From contig NZ_WARX01000001.1 of assembly GCF_009720385.1 (NCBI RefSeq), positions 682,001 through 746,000 of the forward strand: a stretch of DNA of 64,000 bases, given 5' to 3'. How positions within the stretch are numbered: position 1 is the stretch's first letter; each line of letters starts with the position of its first letter. Source of the stretch: Catellatospora vulcania (GTDB lineage Bacteria > Actinomycetota > Actinomycetes > Mycobacteriales > Micromonosporaceae). Below are positions 51,570-61,388 of this stretch, in pieces. The notes beneath the pieces are model-generated. The model was not told the DNA's origin. It did no database searches and was given only the letters and a program-made list of their open reading frames with translations. The position numbers and the translations under genes were made by a program.

Positions 51570-52058
51570 CTACGGCATCTCGACCGTCTCGGCCCGCATG
51601 ATCTCCGCGAAGGCGGCCGTCAGATACGGGTCCAGCCGCCTGTTCGAAACCATGAGCAGGTATGCCAGCAGCACCGGCGCATGCCAGGCCAGCCGCCGCG
51701 GGTCGGGCCGAGGCTCGCCGTCCTCCTGCTGGTGCACGCCCAGCGCCCCGGTCAGCACCACGACCAGGGTGTCGACGTCCAGCTCGCCGGTCCAGGACAG
51801 GGTCTCGCGCACGCACTGCTCCAGCACGTCCTGGATGTCCTCGCCGGCCAGCCCGTCCGGATGCAGGTCCTCCAGCAGCGCCCGCACGACGCTGCCCAGC
51901 ACCAGCCCGACGTGCTCCGAGTCGGCCGCGGCCAGCCGGTCGGCCGCCTCGCGCAGTCCCTCGGCGTCGCGCGCCCGCGCCGCCTCCACCGCGTCGACCG
52001 CCGCCTCGGCGATCCCCCGCGCCACCCCCGGCAACCGCCGCAGCTCCTGACTCAGCAT
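51570..52058 (-). CDS. Hypothetical helical protein
   Basis: 162 residues from ATG 52058 (MLSQELRRLPG); all-helical, acidic, no signal peptide. Landmarks: LVLGSVVRALLEDLHPDGLAG and AWHAPVLLAYLLMVSNRRLD. Not recognised. It ends 54 bases before the AspT-type transporter start on the same strand, so the two may be co-transcribed. Confidence 0.62.
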   Translation of the reverse strand: MLSQELRRLPGVARGIAEAAVDAVEAARARDAEGLREAADRLAAADSEHVGLVLGSVVRALLEDLHPDGLAGEDIQDVLEQCVRETLSWTGELDVDTLVVVLTGALGVHQQEDGEPRPDPRRLAWHAPVLLAYLLMVSNRRLDPYLTAAFAEIMRAETVEMP

Positions 52059-52210
52059 CCCCGGATACTCCCACGCCCCACCGACCACCCCCACCGCCCG
52101 CCCGCCTCCCGCCCGCCTCCCGCACGCCCGCCTCCCGCACGCCGCCTCTCAGGCCCGCCTCCGGGGCCGGCGGCCTCCCGGGCCGCCTCCTCGGCCCCGC
52201 GGCCTCCCGG

Positions 52211-52276
52211 GCCGCAACTTTTAAAGACCTGCGGCCTTCGGAGGGGTCCGAGGCCGCAGGTCTTTAAGAGTTGCGC
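52211..52276. repeat. Large palindromic element R3, copy 2
   Basis: Left arm GCCGCAACTTTTAAAGACCT, right arm ending AGGTCTTTAAGAGTTGCGC, 4-base loop after an extended GCGGCC/TCCG stem. Shares its core with the element at 45021. Lies 100 bases past the VWA gene stop. Confidence 0.8.
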
Positions 52277-52313
52277 CAGGCGGGTGCCGGGCGGGTGCCG
52301 GGCGGGCGGCGCG

Positions 52314-52349
52314 TGGGGTGGGGTGGGGTGGGGTGGGGTGGGGTGGGGG
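52314..52349 (+). repeat. (TGGGG)7 microsatellite, potential G-quadruplex
   Basis: Seven TGGGG units in a row, plus one extra G. Four-base G runs with single-T linkers are strong quadruplex formers on the plus strand. It sits 30 bases past the VWA gene stop, which is on the minus strand. Confidence 0.8.
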
Positions 52350-52378
52350 CGGCCGGGAGGGGCCGCCCCCAGGTCGGG

Positions 52379-54121
52379 TCAGCTGGGCTGGCCGGAGCGC
52401 AGCGAGATGGCCTTGAGGAAGATCTCGCCGATCTTGGCCGGGTCCTTGGCGGAGAAGACGCCGCCGCCGGTCAGCTTGGTGATCTTGTTCAGCGGGTCGG
52501 TGCTGACGTCGCCGATGGTGAGGATGACGACCTGGATCGGACGGGCCGGGTCGGCGATCTCCTTGAGCTTGGCCAGCAGCGCGTCGTGCGAGATGCCGTT
52601 GTCGTCGTCGTTGTCGCCGTCGGTCATCAGCACCACGGAGTTGACCCGGCCGGGATCCCAGTCCTTCTGAACTGCCTGGTACGCGGCCAGGATCGTGTCG
52701 TAGAGGCCGGTGTCACCGGTCGGCTTGGGCTTGATGGCGGCCAGCTTCGACAGCATCCCGGTGCGGTTCGACGACAGCGGGCCGATCGGCATCAGCTGCT
52801 TGTAGTCCTTGCTGCCGTCCATCTCGGTGGAGAAGGTCCACAGGCCGACCGCCCACGAGTCGTCGAACAGCCCCAGGCCGCGCCGCGCCGCCTCCAGGGT
52901 GACCTGGGCGCGGGTCGCGCCGCCCGCGGTGGCGACCTGCTGCAGCATCGAGCCGGAGACGTCGATCACGGCGAGCATGCGCGCCGGCAGCGTCACGGCC
53001 ACCCAGGTCGACAGGATGCGCTCCACGGCGGCCGTGGTGGTCGCCGCGGTCGGCGAGGCCGCGGGCGCCGGGGCGCCCATCACCTCGGGCGCGCCGCGCG
53101 GGGTCGTCGCGCCCGCGCCGAAGCCGCCGTCCGGCCCGCGCAGGCCGACCTTGGCGAGCCGGTCGCGGAACGAGGGTGTCTGCAGCGCCTCCAGCAGGCG
53201 GGCGGCCGTGGCCTGGCGCTCCGGCTCGATACCGGGCATCACGGCGTACGGGTAGTCCAGGGCGATCGGCGCGGGCTCCAGGTAGAGCCCGGCCAACGGC
53301 ACCGGCGGCTTCGCCGCGTTGTACGCGATGACCGCCTGCTCGGACAGCGGGGCCGCGCTCAGCCCGGAGGCGATCGCGGCGGGGTCGTTGGCGCGCGGGA
53401 AACGCGCCAGGATGTCCTGCCGCAGCACGGAGCGGCCGGCGGCCAGGCTGCGCAGCGCACCGGTCGTGGCGGCCTGGGCGTTGGGCGAGGTGCTCGCCGC
53501 CGACGCCATGGCCAGCAGGCCGGACAGCCCGGCGGAGTCGCGCGTCGGCTCGACGATGCCGACGTGCAGCTTGGTGCCGGAGGTCATCTGCTGGAGCAGC
53601 GCCGGCCAGGTCAGCTTCGCCGACGGCCAGCCGAGGCCGGTCGCGGCGGGTTCGGGCATGGCCACCACGATCGGGCTGCGCGCGATCGAGGGCGCCTCCT
53701 GGACCGCCGTGTTGGGCGCGGCGGCGCTCACCCGGGCCAGCCAGGTGGCCGAGTCCGGGATCCACACGTCGGGCACCTGGGTGCTGCCGCTGGGCTGGCC
53801 GACGCCGGTCAGCGAGAGCCCGCGCAGCGCGGCCACCGCGGCCGCGACGTCGGCGGGATCGGCCGCGGTCACCTGGACGCTCATGCAGGCGCCGTCGACC
53901 TCGGCCTTCTGCGCGGTGAGCGCGGCGGCGGTCTCCTGCAGCGCCGGCGCCAGCTCCGCGGGCGCGGCCACGGTCAGCGGCGCCTCCCCGGAGCAGGCAG
54001 GCTCGGAGAGCTGTCGGTAGACGAGGAAACCACCCGAGGCGACCAGCGCGACCGCGAAGACTGCGGCGATGGCGCTGGTGACGGGGTGGATACGGCGTAC
54101 GTTGCGATGGCGGCCCGGCAC
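52379..54121 (-). CDS. Substrate-binding-like plus VWA domain protein, membrane anchored
   Basis: 580 residues, GTG start. One N-terminal membrane anchor (about 13-35), then a domain resembling type 2 periplasmic solute-binding proteins (about 45-340; VPDVWIPDSATWLARV, SPIVVAMPEPAAT, ALQTPSFRDRLAKVGLR), and a von Willebrand A domain (about 385-575) with MIDAS residues DVSGSM and LMTDGDNDDDNG. Likely faces the outside and binds metal-dependent partners. This architecture recurs in actinobacteria without defined function. The operator-like palindrome at 54159 lies just upstream. Confidence 0.83.
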   Translation of the reverse strand: MPGRHRNVRRIHPVTSAIAAVFAVALVASGGFLVYRQLSEPACSGEAPLTVAAPAELAPALQETAAALTAQKAEVDGACMSVQVTAADPADVAAAVAALRGLSLTGVGQPSGSTQVPDVWIPDSATWLARVSAAAPNTAVQEAPSIARSPIVVAMPEPAATGLGWPSAKLTWPALLQQMTSGTKLHVGIVEPTRDSAGLSGLLAMASAASTSPNAQAATTGALRSLAAGRSVLRQDILARFPRANDPAAIASGLSAAPLSEQAVIAYNAAKPPVPLAGLYLEPAPIALDYPYAVMPGIEPERQATAARLLEALQTPSFRDRLAKVGLRGPDGGFGAGATTPRGAPEVMGAPAPAASPTAATTTAAVERILSTWVAVTLPARMLAVIDVSGSMLQQVATAGGATRAQVTLEAARRGLGLFDDSWAVGLWTFSTEMDGSKDYKQLMPIGPLSSNRTGMLSKLAAIKPKPTGDTGLYDTILAAYQAVQKDWDPGRVNSVVLMTDGDNDDDNGISHDALLAKLKEIADPARPIQVVILTIGDVSTDPLNKITKLTGGGVFSAKDPAKIGEIFLKAISLRSGQPS

Positions 54122-54158
54122 AAGAAGCTATGTTTCGTCAACATGAAGGCGTCTCGCC

Positions 54159-54178
54159 ACATACGTTCGGACGAATGT
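54159..54178. promoter_or_regulatory. Imperfect 20-bp palindrome upstream of the VWA gene
   Basis: ACATACGTTCGGACGAATGT reads nearly the same on both strands (four mismatches), 38 bases upstream of the VWA gene start in an AT-richer promoter region shared with the divergent gene at 54321. Possible operator. Confidence 0.35.
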
Positions 54179-54320
54179 TACCGGGAAGGAACTTGTCGAT
54201 TCGGCCTTCTGTACTGCCCGAACACCGCTAACCCGACGGAAAGATCACCCGTTACTCCTTCTGGCGGACTGGAATTCATCCCGTCCCGTCCCATTCCCCG
54301 GGACCCCAGGAGGTGCGCCG

Positions 54321-55076
54321 ATGTGGGCGTCACGACTGCGAGCTACGACGGCGCGGCGCGAGGACGAGCCCGTGCCCGGATCCGGCGGGCTCGCCCTCGA
54401 CGACGATCCCCACGCCGAGGCGGCGCCACGCCGCGCCCGGCACGGGGCTGACCTCGACGAACAGGCGGCACTCGCCGAGGCGTACGACCGGCAGGTGCGC
54501 GGCGGGCGTCGGCGGCGCGCGTCCGCCGCACACGACGAGGCCGACCCCGACGTGCCCGAGCAGTGGGACGACCGCGCCGGCCCGGCGGACCTGTCCGAGG
54601 CCGAGCCGTGGGACGGGGAACCGGACGCCGAGGCGTGGGACGGCCGGACGTGGGAGTCGGCCGGGCGGCCGGGCGGCGTCGAGCTGACCCGGGCCCGGTT
54701 GCTCAGCTTCACGCCGTACCAGCCGAAGCGGGACCGGCTGTGCACCGACACCGCGTCACTGCTGCGACCTCTGGTCCGGGCGGGGATCATCGACACCTGG
54801 GCCACCGACCACAGCTACCCCACCCACCGGGCGTGGAAGCTGCTGCCGTCGCGCCTGGCCATGCCCCAGCAGTTGCCCCTGGACGGGTACGTCGAGCCCG
54901 ACGGCGGCATCACCCTGCTCCCGCTGCCGGAGACGTACGACGAGCCGCCGCTGTGCATGCTCGACTGGGTCATCGACTGGACCGCCGCGGGCCGCCTCGA
55001 CAGCCGCTGGTGGACCACCGCCGTACACGTCACCGCCTCCGCCGGCCTCCCACCCACCGGCACCCTGCGCCCCTGA
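54321..55076 (+). CDS. Hypothetical protein with low-complexity N-terminal half
   Basis: 251 residues; ATG 5 bases after AGGAGGTGC, a strong ribosome site. Residues 1-120 are Arg/Asp/Glu-rich and probably disordered (PWDGEPDAEAWDGRTWE). Residues 125-240 look folded, with RLLSFTPYQPKRDRLCTDTASLL, DTWATDHSYPTHRAWKLLP and CMLDWVIDWTAAGRLDSRWW. No family recognised; no membrane or signal sequence. Divergent from the VWA gene. Confidence 0.6.
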   Translation: MWASRLRATTARREDEPVPGSGGLALDDDPHAEAAPRRARHGADLDEQAALAEAYDRQVRGGRRRRASAAHDEADPDVPEQWDDRAGPADLSEAEPWDGEPDAEAWDGRTWESAGRPGGVELTRARLLSFTPYQPKRDRLCTDTASLLRPLVRAGIIDTWATDHSYPTHRAWKLLPSRLAMPQQLPLDGYVEPDGGITLLPLPETYDEPPLCMLDWVIDWTAAGRLDSRWWTTAVHVTASAGLPPTGTLRP

Positions 55077-55111
55077 CCGCGCCCCGTCCCACCCGGCGCG
55101 AGCGGGTCGCG

Positions 55112-55182
55112 GCCATGATCGCCGTTTCGGGTCAGAACCTGCGGTCCAACCCCAGGTTCTGACCAGAAACAGCGATCATGGC
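55112..55182. repeat. 71-bp palindrome between convergent genes
   Basis: GCCATGATCGCCGTTTCGGG and the mirrored arm ending CAGAAACAGCGATCATGGC pair over about 29 bases with few mismatches; 13-base loop. A single copy here, similar in size and setting to R1-R3, so perhaps a fifth family. Confidence 0.75.
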
Positions 55183-55250
55183 ACCGGAAGCCGCCGGAAG
55201 CCGCCGGAAGCCGCCGGAAGCCGCCGGAAGCCGCCGGAGGCTACCGGAAG
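55181..55250. repeat. Degenerate 10-bp tandem repeat CCGCCGGAAG
   Basis: Seven consecutive decamers, the middle four identical. Directly follows the palindrome at 55112 and stops 13 bases before the ADP-ribosylglycohydrolase stop codon. Confidence 0.8.
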
Positions 55251-55262
55251 AAGGTGTGGGCT

Positions 55263-56156
55263 TCAGTCGGCGGCGGTCCAGGCGGGCAGTGGCTCGCAGG
55301 CGTCGAGCCACGTCGCGGGGACCTGGTCGAGATCGGTGCGGGCGGCCACGATGCCGCCGACGATGGCGCACGTCGTGTCGATGTCGCCGCCCGCGGAGGC
55401 GGTCGCCCAGAGGGCCTCGGGCAGGTCGTCGAGGTGGCGGGCGGCGCACCACAGGGCGTAGGGCACGGTGTCCGGCGCGGAGATGCGCAAGCCGCAGCCG
55501 ACCTCGCCGGCGACCCAGGTCGGGTGCCGGTCGAAGGGCAGCCGGGCGACCCGGCGCAGCCCGGATGCGACCTCGCCGTCCGGGGTCCGGGCCAGCACGC
55601 CCTCGATCAGCTCTGTGGAGGGGACGCCGGAGACCGCCAGGGCCGCCGCGACGGCGACGGCGACCGCGCCCGCCGCCGCCTCGGGGTGGGCGTGGGTGAC
55701 CTCGGCCGAGGCGCGGGCCTGCGCGACGACCAGGTCCAGGTCGCCGGAGAACCAGGCGCCCAGCGGCGCGACCCGCATCGCCGCGCCGTTGCCCCAGGAC
55801 CCCTGCCCGCCGAACTGCCGTCCGGTGACCTCGCGCCAGTGCTCGCCCTCGAACACCGCGCGCAGCACGCCGTGCATCGACGGCCCGTAGTTGCGGTACG
55901 GGTCGGCGTCGTACGCGTTCGCGAACGCCGCGGCCAGCGCGTCCTGGTCGACCTCGCCGTGTTGGGTGAGCACGCGGGCCAGGGACAGTGCCATGGCGGT
56001 GTCGTCGGTCCACGGCCAGGGGCCGGAGCGGGCCTGCCGCTCGGACAGCAGCCACTCGAACTTGTCGGCGGGCTGGAAGAACCAGGTTTCGCCGAAGGCG
56101 TCACCCAGGGCCAACCCGCGCAGCGAGCGCAGTGCCGCGGTGCGGTTCGGGGTCAT
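55263..56156 (-). CDS. ADP-ribosylglycohydrolase-family protein
   Basis: 297 residues from ATG 56156. Removes ADP-ribose from proteins or small molecules in the DraG/ARH-like family, using two Mg ions. Metal-site motifs: SGPWPWTDDTAMALSLARVL (near residue 43-62) and SAGGDIDTTCAIVGGIVAA (near residue 258). The start block RSLRGLALGDAFGE is also typical. No DraT-type transferase gene is near; the macro-domain gene at 22932 is the only other ADP-ribose-related gene in the window. Confidence 0.9.
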   Translation of the reverse strand: MTPNRTAALRSLRGLALGDAFGETWFFQPADKFEWLLSERQARSGPWPWTDDTAMALSLARVLTQHGEVDQDALAAAFANAYDADPYRNYGPSMHGVLRAVFEGEHWREVTGRQFGGQGSWGNGAAMRVAPLGAWFSGDLDLVVAQARASAEVTHAHPEAAAGAVAVAVAAALAVSGVPSTELIEGVLARTPDGEVASGLRRVARLPFDRHPTWVAGEVGCGLRISAPDTVPYALWCAARHLDDLPEALWATASAGGDIDTTCAIVGGIVAARTDLDQVPATWLDACEPLPAWTAAD

Positions 56157-56304
56157 CTCTCGATGATCTCGTGCCCCGCAATCGGATTCGCCTGCCGGCG
56201 GTTCCGTCAGGCGGGGTGGCCGACGGTCCCCGCCTGGCGCCGCCACGCGCCCAGGTGGGCGGGTCGGGTTCCGTGCGGTCCCGGCGAGGGGCGATGCTGG
56301 TCGG

Positions 56305-57411
56305 GTGGACATGACCCTGAACGACGTCAGCCGCCCCGGTCGCCTGGCCGAGCCGGATGAGGGCATCAGCGCCGAGGAGCTGGCGCTGGCCGCCCGCAAC
56401 CACGGCATGCCGCTGGAGGCGCTGCGCTACGACGTGACCCCGGCCGGGCTGCACTACCTGCTGATCCACTACGACATCCCGTACGCCGAGGAGGCGTCCT
56501 GGCAGGTCGCGGTGGGTGGGCTGGTCGACCGGCCGCTGACGCTGGACCTGGCGGCCCTGCGCGCGATGCCGGCGCGCACGGTACGGGTGACCATGGAGTG
56601 TGCGGGCAACGGCCGGGCCCGGCTGCTGCCCCGCCCGGTCAGCCAGCCGTGGCTGGTGGAGGCCGTCGGCACCGCCGAGTGGACCGGGGTGCCGCTGCGC
56701 GACGTGCTGGCCGCGGCCGGGATCGATCCGTTCGCGGTCGAGGTGGTGTTCACCGGCGCGGACCACGGCGTGGAGCGCGGGATCGAGCAGGACTACCAGC
56801 GCAGCCTGCCGGTGGACGAGGCGCTCGGCGAGGACGTGCTGCTGGCGTACGCGATGAACGGCTCGCCCCTGCTGCCGCAGCACGGGTTCCCGCTGCGGCT
56901 GGTGGTGCCCGGCTGGTATGGCATGGCGCACGTGAAGTGGCTGCGGGAGATCACCCTGGTGGACCGGCCGTTCGAGGGGTTCCAGCAGGCGGTGGCGTAC
57001 CGGGTGCGCCGCGACGCCGACGACCCGGGCGTGCCGGTCACCCGGATCGCGCCGCGGGCGCTGCTGGCCCCGCCGGGTTTCCCGGACTTCATGTCCCGCA
57101 CCCGGGTGGTGCGCCCGGGGCCGGTGCTGGTGCAGGGGCGGGCCTGGTCCGGCCGGGCCGCGGTGACCTCGGTGGAGGTCAGCGTCGACGGCGGCGGCAC
57201 CTGGTCGGCGGCCGAACTGGAGCCGGACACGGGTCACCGGTGGGCCTGGCGGCGCTTCACGTACGCCTGGGACGCGGTGCCCGGCCGGCACCTGCTGACC
57301 GCCCGCGCCGTCGACGCGCTGGGCGGGGAGCAGCCGATCGACCAGGCCTGGAACCGCGGCGGCTTCGCCAACAACGCGGTGCAGCAGGTCCCGGTGGCCT
57401 GCCTGGACTAG
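56305..57411 (+). CDS. Sulfite oxidase-family molybdopterin enzyme
   Basis: 368 residues (GTG 56305; ATG 56311 also possible). The molybdopterin domain spans about 40-255, with Cys99 in TMECAGNGR as the Mo ligand, and the C-terminal dimerisation domain about 260-365 (VSVDGGGTWSAAELE). No signal peptide or Tat motif and no haem domain, so it is a cytoplasmic plant-type enzyme. Whether it oxidises sulfite or another substrate is not clear. Divergent from the ADP-ribosylglycohydrolase gene. Confidence 0.9.
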   Translation: MDMTLNDVSRPGRLAEPDEGISAEELALAARNHGMPLEALRYDVTPAGLHYLLIHYDIPYAEEASWQVAVGGLVDRPLTLDLAALRAMPARTVRVTMECAGNGRARLLPRPVSQPWLVEAVGTAEWTGVPLRDVLAAAGIDPFAVEVVFTGADHGVERGIEQDYQRSLPVDEALGEDVLLAYAMNGSPLLPQHGFPLRLVVPGWYGMAHVKWLREITLVDRPFEGFQQAVAYRVRRDADDPGVPVTRIAPRALLAPPGFPDFMSRTRVVRPGPVLVQGRAWSGRAAVTSVEVSVDGGGTWSAAELEPDTGHRWAWRRFTYAWDAVPGRHLLTARAVDALGGEQPIDQAWNRGGFANNAVQQVPVACLD

Positions 57412-57462
57412 TACCCGCCGCCGACGCGTCCCGCCGCAGGTCAGGCGGGGACAAGAGTTAAT

Positions 57463-57508
57463 AAGGGCACCTTCTACATCGCGTAGCGATGTGAAGGTGC
57501 CCTTCCTT
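57463..57508. repeat. GGAAGGGCACCTTC-family element, copy f
   Basis: AAGGGCACCTTCTACATCGC pairs with GCGATGTGAAGGTGCCCTT (one mismatch) around a 3-base loop, between the convergent molybdoenzyme and MMPL genes. Tightest hairpin of the family. Confidence 0.75.
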
Positions 57509-57513
57509 TCTGC

Positions 57514-59568
57514 TCAGGGGTGGCGGGGCCACCAGGTGCGGGGGCCTACGTGGTGGACGAGGGCGGGGACGAGCAGGGTGCGGACGATGAAGGTGTCCAG
57601 CAGGACGCCGATGCCGACGAGGATGCCGACCTGCATCATGAAGACGACCGGCATGAGGGAGAGCACCGCGAACGTCGCGGCGAGCACGACGCCGGCGCTG
57701 GTGATGACGCCGCCGGTGACGGACAGGGCGCGGGTGACGCCCTCGGCGTGGCCGTGCTCGGCGACCTCCTCGCGGGCCCTGGTCATCAGGAAGATGGTGT
57801 AGTCCACGCCGAGCGCGACCAGGAACAGGAAGCCGTGCAGCAGCACGGAGCGGTCGATCGCCGGGAAGCCGATCGCGTGGTAGACCAGCGCGGACGCGCC
57901 GAGCGCCGCGCCGAACGACAGCAGCACGCTGCCGAGCAGGAGCAGCGGCGCGACCAGTGAGCGCAGCAGCACGATCAGCACGCCCAGCACCACCGCCAGG
58001 ATCAGCGGGATGAGCAGGCGCAGGTCGGCGTCCATGGTGGTGTTCTCGTCGAGTTCCTGCGCGGTCGCGCCGCCGACCAGGGCCGACGGGTCGACGGTGT
58101 GCACGGCGTCGCGCAGCCGCAGCACCGTCTGCTCCGCCCCGTCGCTGGACGGCGCGTCGGCGAGCACGATGCGCAGCCTGGTCCAGCCGCCCGCCGCTGA
58201 CCGCTCCGCCTCGCCGACCTCGGCGACGCCGGGCAGGGCGCGCAGCGCGCCGGTGACCTGCGCCGCGGTGGTCGTGTTCGTGTACACCTCGGTGGGGTCG
58301 CCGGAGCCGGCGGGGAAGTGCCGGGCGAGAGCTTCGAAGCCGCGTACCGAGTCGGGTTTGGTCACGAACGACTCCGACTGGCGCAGGCCGGTGCTGAGCG
58401 TGGTCGCGCCGAGGCTCAGCGCGGCCAGCCCGAGCGCGGTGATGATCCAGACCGGGCGGGCGTGCCGGGACACGAACCCGGCGGTGCGCGCCCACAGGCC
58501 CGGCCCGGGAGCCGGGGCGGCGGTGTCGCGTACCGCGGGGATCAGCGGCCAGAACACCCGCCGCCCGCACATCACCAGCAGGGCCGGCAGCAGCGTGGTC
58601 ATCGCCAGCAGCGCCGAGACGATGCCGAGCGCGGCGACCGGGCCCAGGCCGCGGGTGGAGTTCAGCCCGGCGGCGAGCAGGGTGAGCAGCGCCAGGATCA
58701 CGGTGGCGGCCGACGCGATGATCGCGGGCAGGCTGTGCCACAGGGCCAGTCGCATCGCGTGCCGGTGGTCGGCGTGCCGGGTCAGCTCCTCGCGGTAGCG
58801 GGAGATCAGCAGCAGCGCGTAGTCGGTGCCCGCGCCGAACACCAGCACGGTGAGGATGCCCGCGCTGGCCCCGTTGACGACCAGGCCGAGGTACTTGCCG
58901 CCGACGTAGACCAGCGCGCTCGCGAGCTGGCCGGCGACGCCGACGCTGACCAGCGGCACCAGCAGCAGCACCGGGCTGCGGTAGGTGAGCAGGAGCAGCA
59001 GCGCGACCACGCCGACGGTGACGCCGAGCAGCATGGTGTCCAGCGAGTCGAAGGCGGCGTCGAAGTCGGCCCCGGCGGCGGGTCCGCCGGTCATCCACGC
59101 GCCCAGGCCCGCGGGCAGGCCGTCGGCCAGCACCGTGCGGGCCTGGTCCAGCACCGGCCCGACGGCCTCGTCGGTGGCCTGCTCCGGGCTGAGCGGCACG
59201 GTGACCAGCAGGGCTGCCCCGTCCTGCGACGGGATCGGCGGCGACACCGGGCCCGCGGCGAGGGCGGCCAGCGCGGTGGCGTCGGCCGTGGCCGCGTCCC
59301 GGTCGGCGGTGGTCAGGCCGCCGTCGCGGGCGTACACCAGCAGCAGTTGCGCCGGTTCGGCGGCGGGGAACTCGGCGGCGGCCAGTTCGAGCGCGCGGGT
59401 CGACTCGGCCGAGGCGGGCAGCCAGGAGCTCAGGTCGTTGGTCTCGACGTCGCCGACCTTGGCGAACATGGTGGCGGAGACGGCGATCAGCAGCCAGCCG
59501 ATCAGCACGGACCAGGCGGTGCGGCGTCCGGCGGGGGCGGCGGCGATCCGCTGCCAGGCGGAGGACAT
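57514..59568 (-). CDS. MMPL-family RND-type exporter
   Basis: 684-residue transporter with about 12 membrane helices: one, an exterior domain, five, one, a second exterior domain, five. MMPL core blocks are GAGTDYALLLISRYREEL in the first half and VALGVDYTIFLMTRAREE in the second. Family members export lipids or drugs using the proton gradient. It starts 93 bp after the rox-like gene on the same strand, so a joint detoxification role is possible. No lipid synthesis gene nearby. Confidence 0.9.
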   Translation of the reverse strand: MSSAWQRIAAAPAGRRTAWSVLIGWLLIAVSATMFAKVGDVETNDLSSWLPASAESTRALELAAAEFPAAEPAQLLLVYARDGGLTTADRDAATADATALAALAAGPVSPPIPSQDGAALLVTVPLSPEQATDEAVGPVLDQARTVLADGLPAGLGAWMTGGPAAGADFDAAFDSLDTMLLGVTVGVVALLLLLTYRSPVLLLVPLVSVGVAGQLASALVYVGGKYLGLVVNGASAGILTVLVFGAGTDYALLLISRYREELTRHADHRHAMRLALWHSLPAIIASAATVILALLTLLAAGLNSTRGLGPVAALGIVSALLAMTTLLPALLVMCGRRVFWPLIPAVRDTAAPAPGPGLWARTAGFVSRHARPVWIITALGLAALSLGATTLSTGLRQSESFVTKPDSVRGFEALARHFPAGSGDPTEVYTNTTTAAQVTGALRALPGVAEVGEAERSAAGGWTRLRIVLADAPSSDGAEQTVLRLRDAVHTVDPSALVGGATAQELDENTTMDADLRLLIPLILAVVLGVLIVLLRSLVAPLLLLGSVLLSFGAALGASALVYHAIGFPAIDRSVLLHGFLFLVALGVDYTIFLMTRAREEVAEHGHAEGVTRALSVTGGVITSAGVVLAATFAVLSLMPVVFMMQVGILVGIGVLLDTFIVRTLLVPALVHHVGPRTWWPRHP

Positions 59569-59661
59569 GGGCGGGCCTTCCTGTTCGGGTCATGGAACCC
59601 GAACAGGCTGGCCGCCCATCCCCGTCGCGCACATCAGCGCGGGCGCGTATCCGCTCCTACG

Positions 59662-61294
<1,633 letters not shown>

Positions 61295-61331
61295 GGGTCT
61301 CACCTCCTCGGGCCGTGACACGGTCAGCTGC

Positions 61332-61361
61332 AAACTACAAGCCCGAGCGTCATCGCGTCCA
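61332..61361 (-). promoter_or_regulatory. Predicted rox leader promoter
   Basis: On the minus strand, TGGACG (61361-61356), 18 bp, TAGTTT (61337-61332), giving a transcription start about 30 bases before the leader ATG. It lies just after the response regulator stop at 61389. The known rifamycin-associated element sequence was looked for and is not present. Confidence 0.35.
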
Positions 61362-61388
61362 CTCCGGCCGCGTTGCGTGGACCGAGGG

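Larger units (their letters stand above)
52059..52378. other. 320-bp GC-rich intergenic region with low-complexity repeats
   Basis: Contains, in order, degenerate CCGCCTCCCG repeats (52095-52205), palindrome R3 copy 2, two copies of GCGGGTGCCGG (52280-52301) and seven TGGGG units. No coding ORF with a credible start is seen. It follows the VWA gene (minus strand) and precedes the hypothetical gene. Confidence 0.6.
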
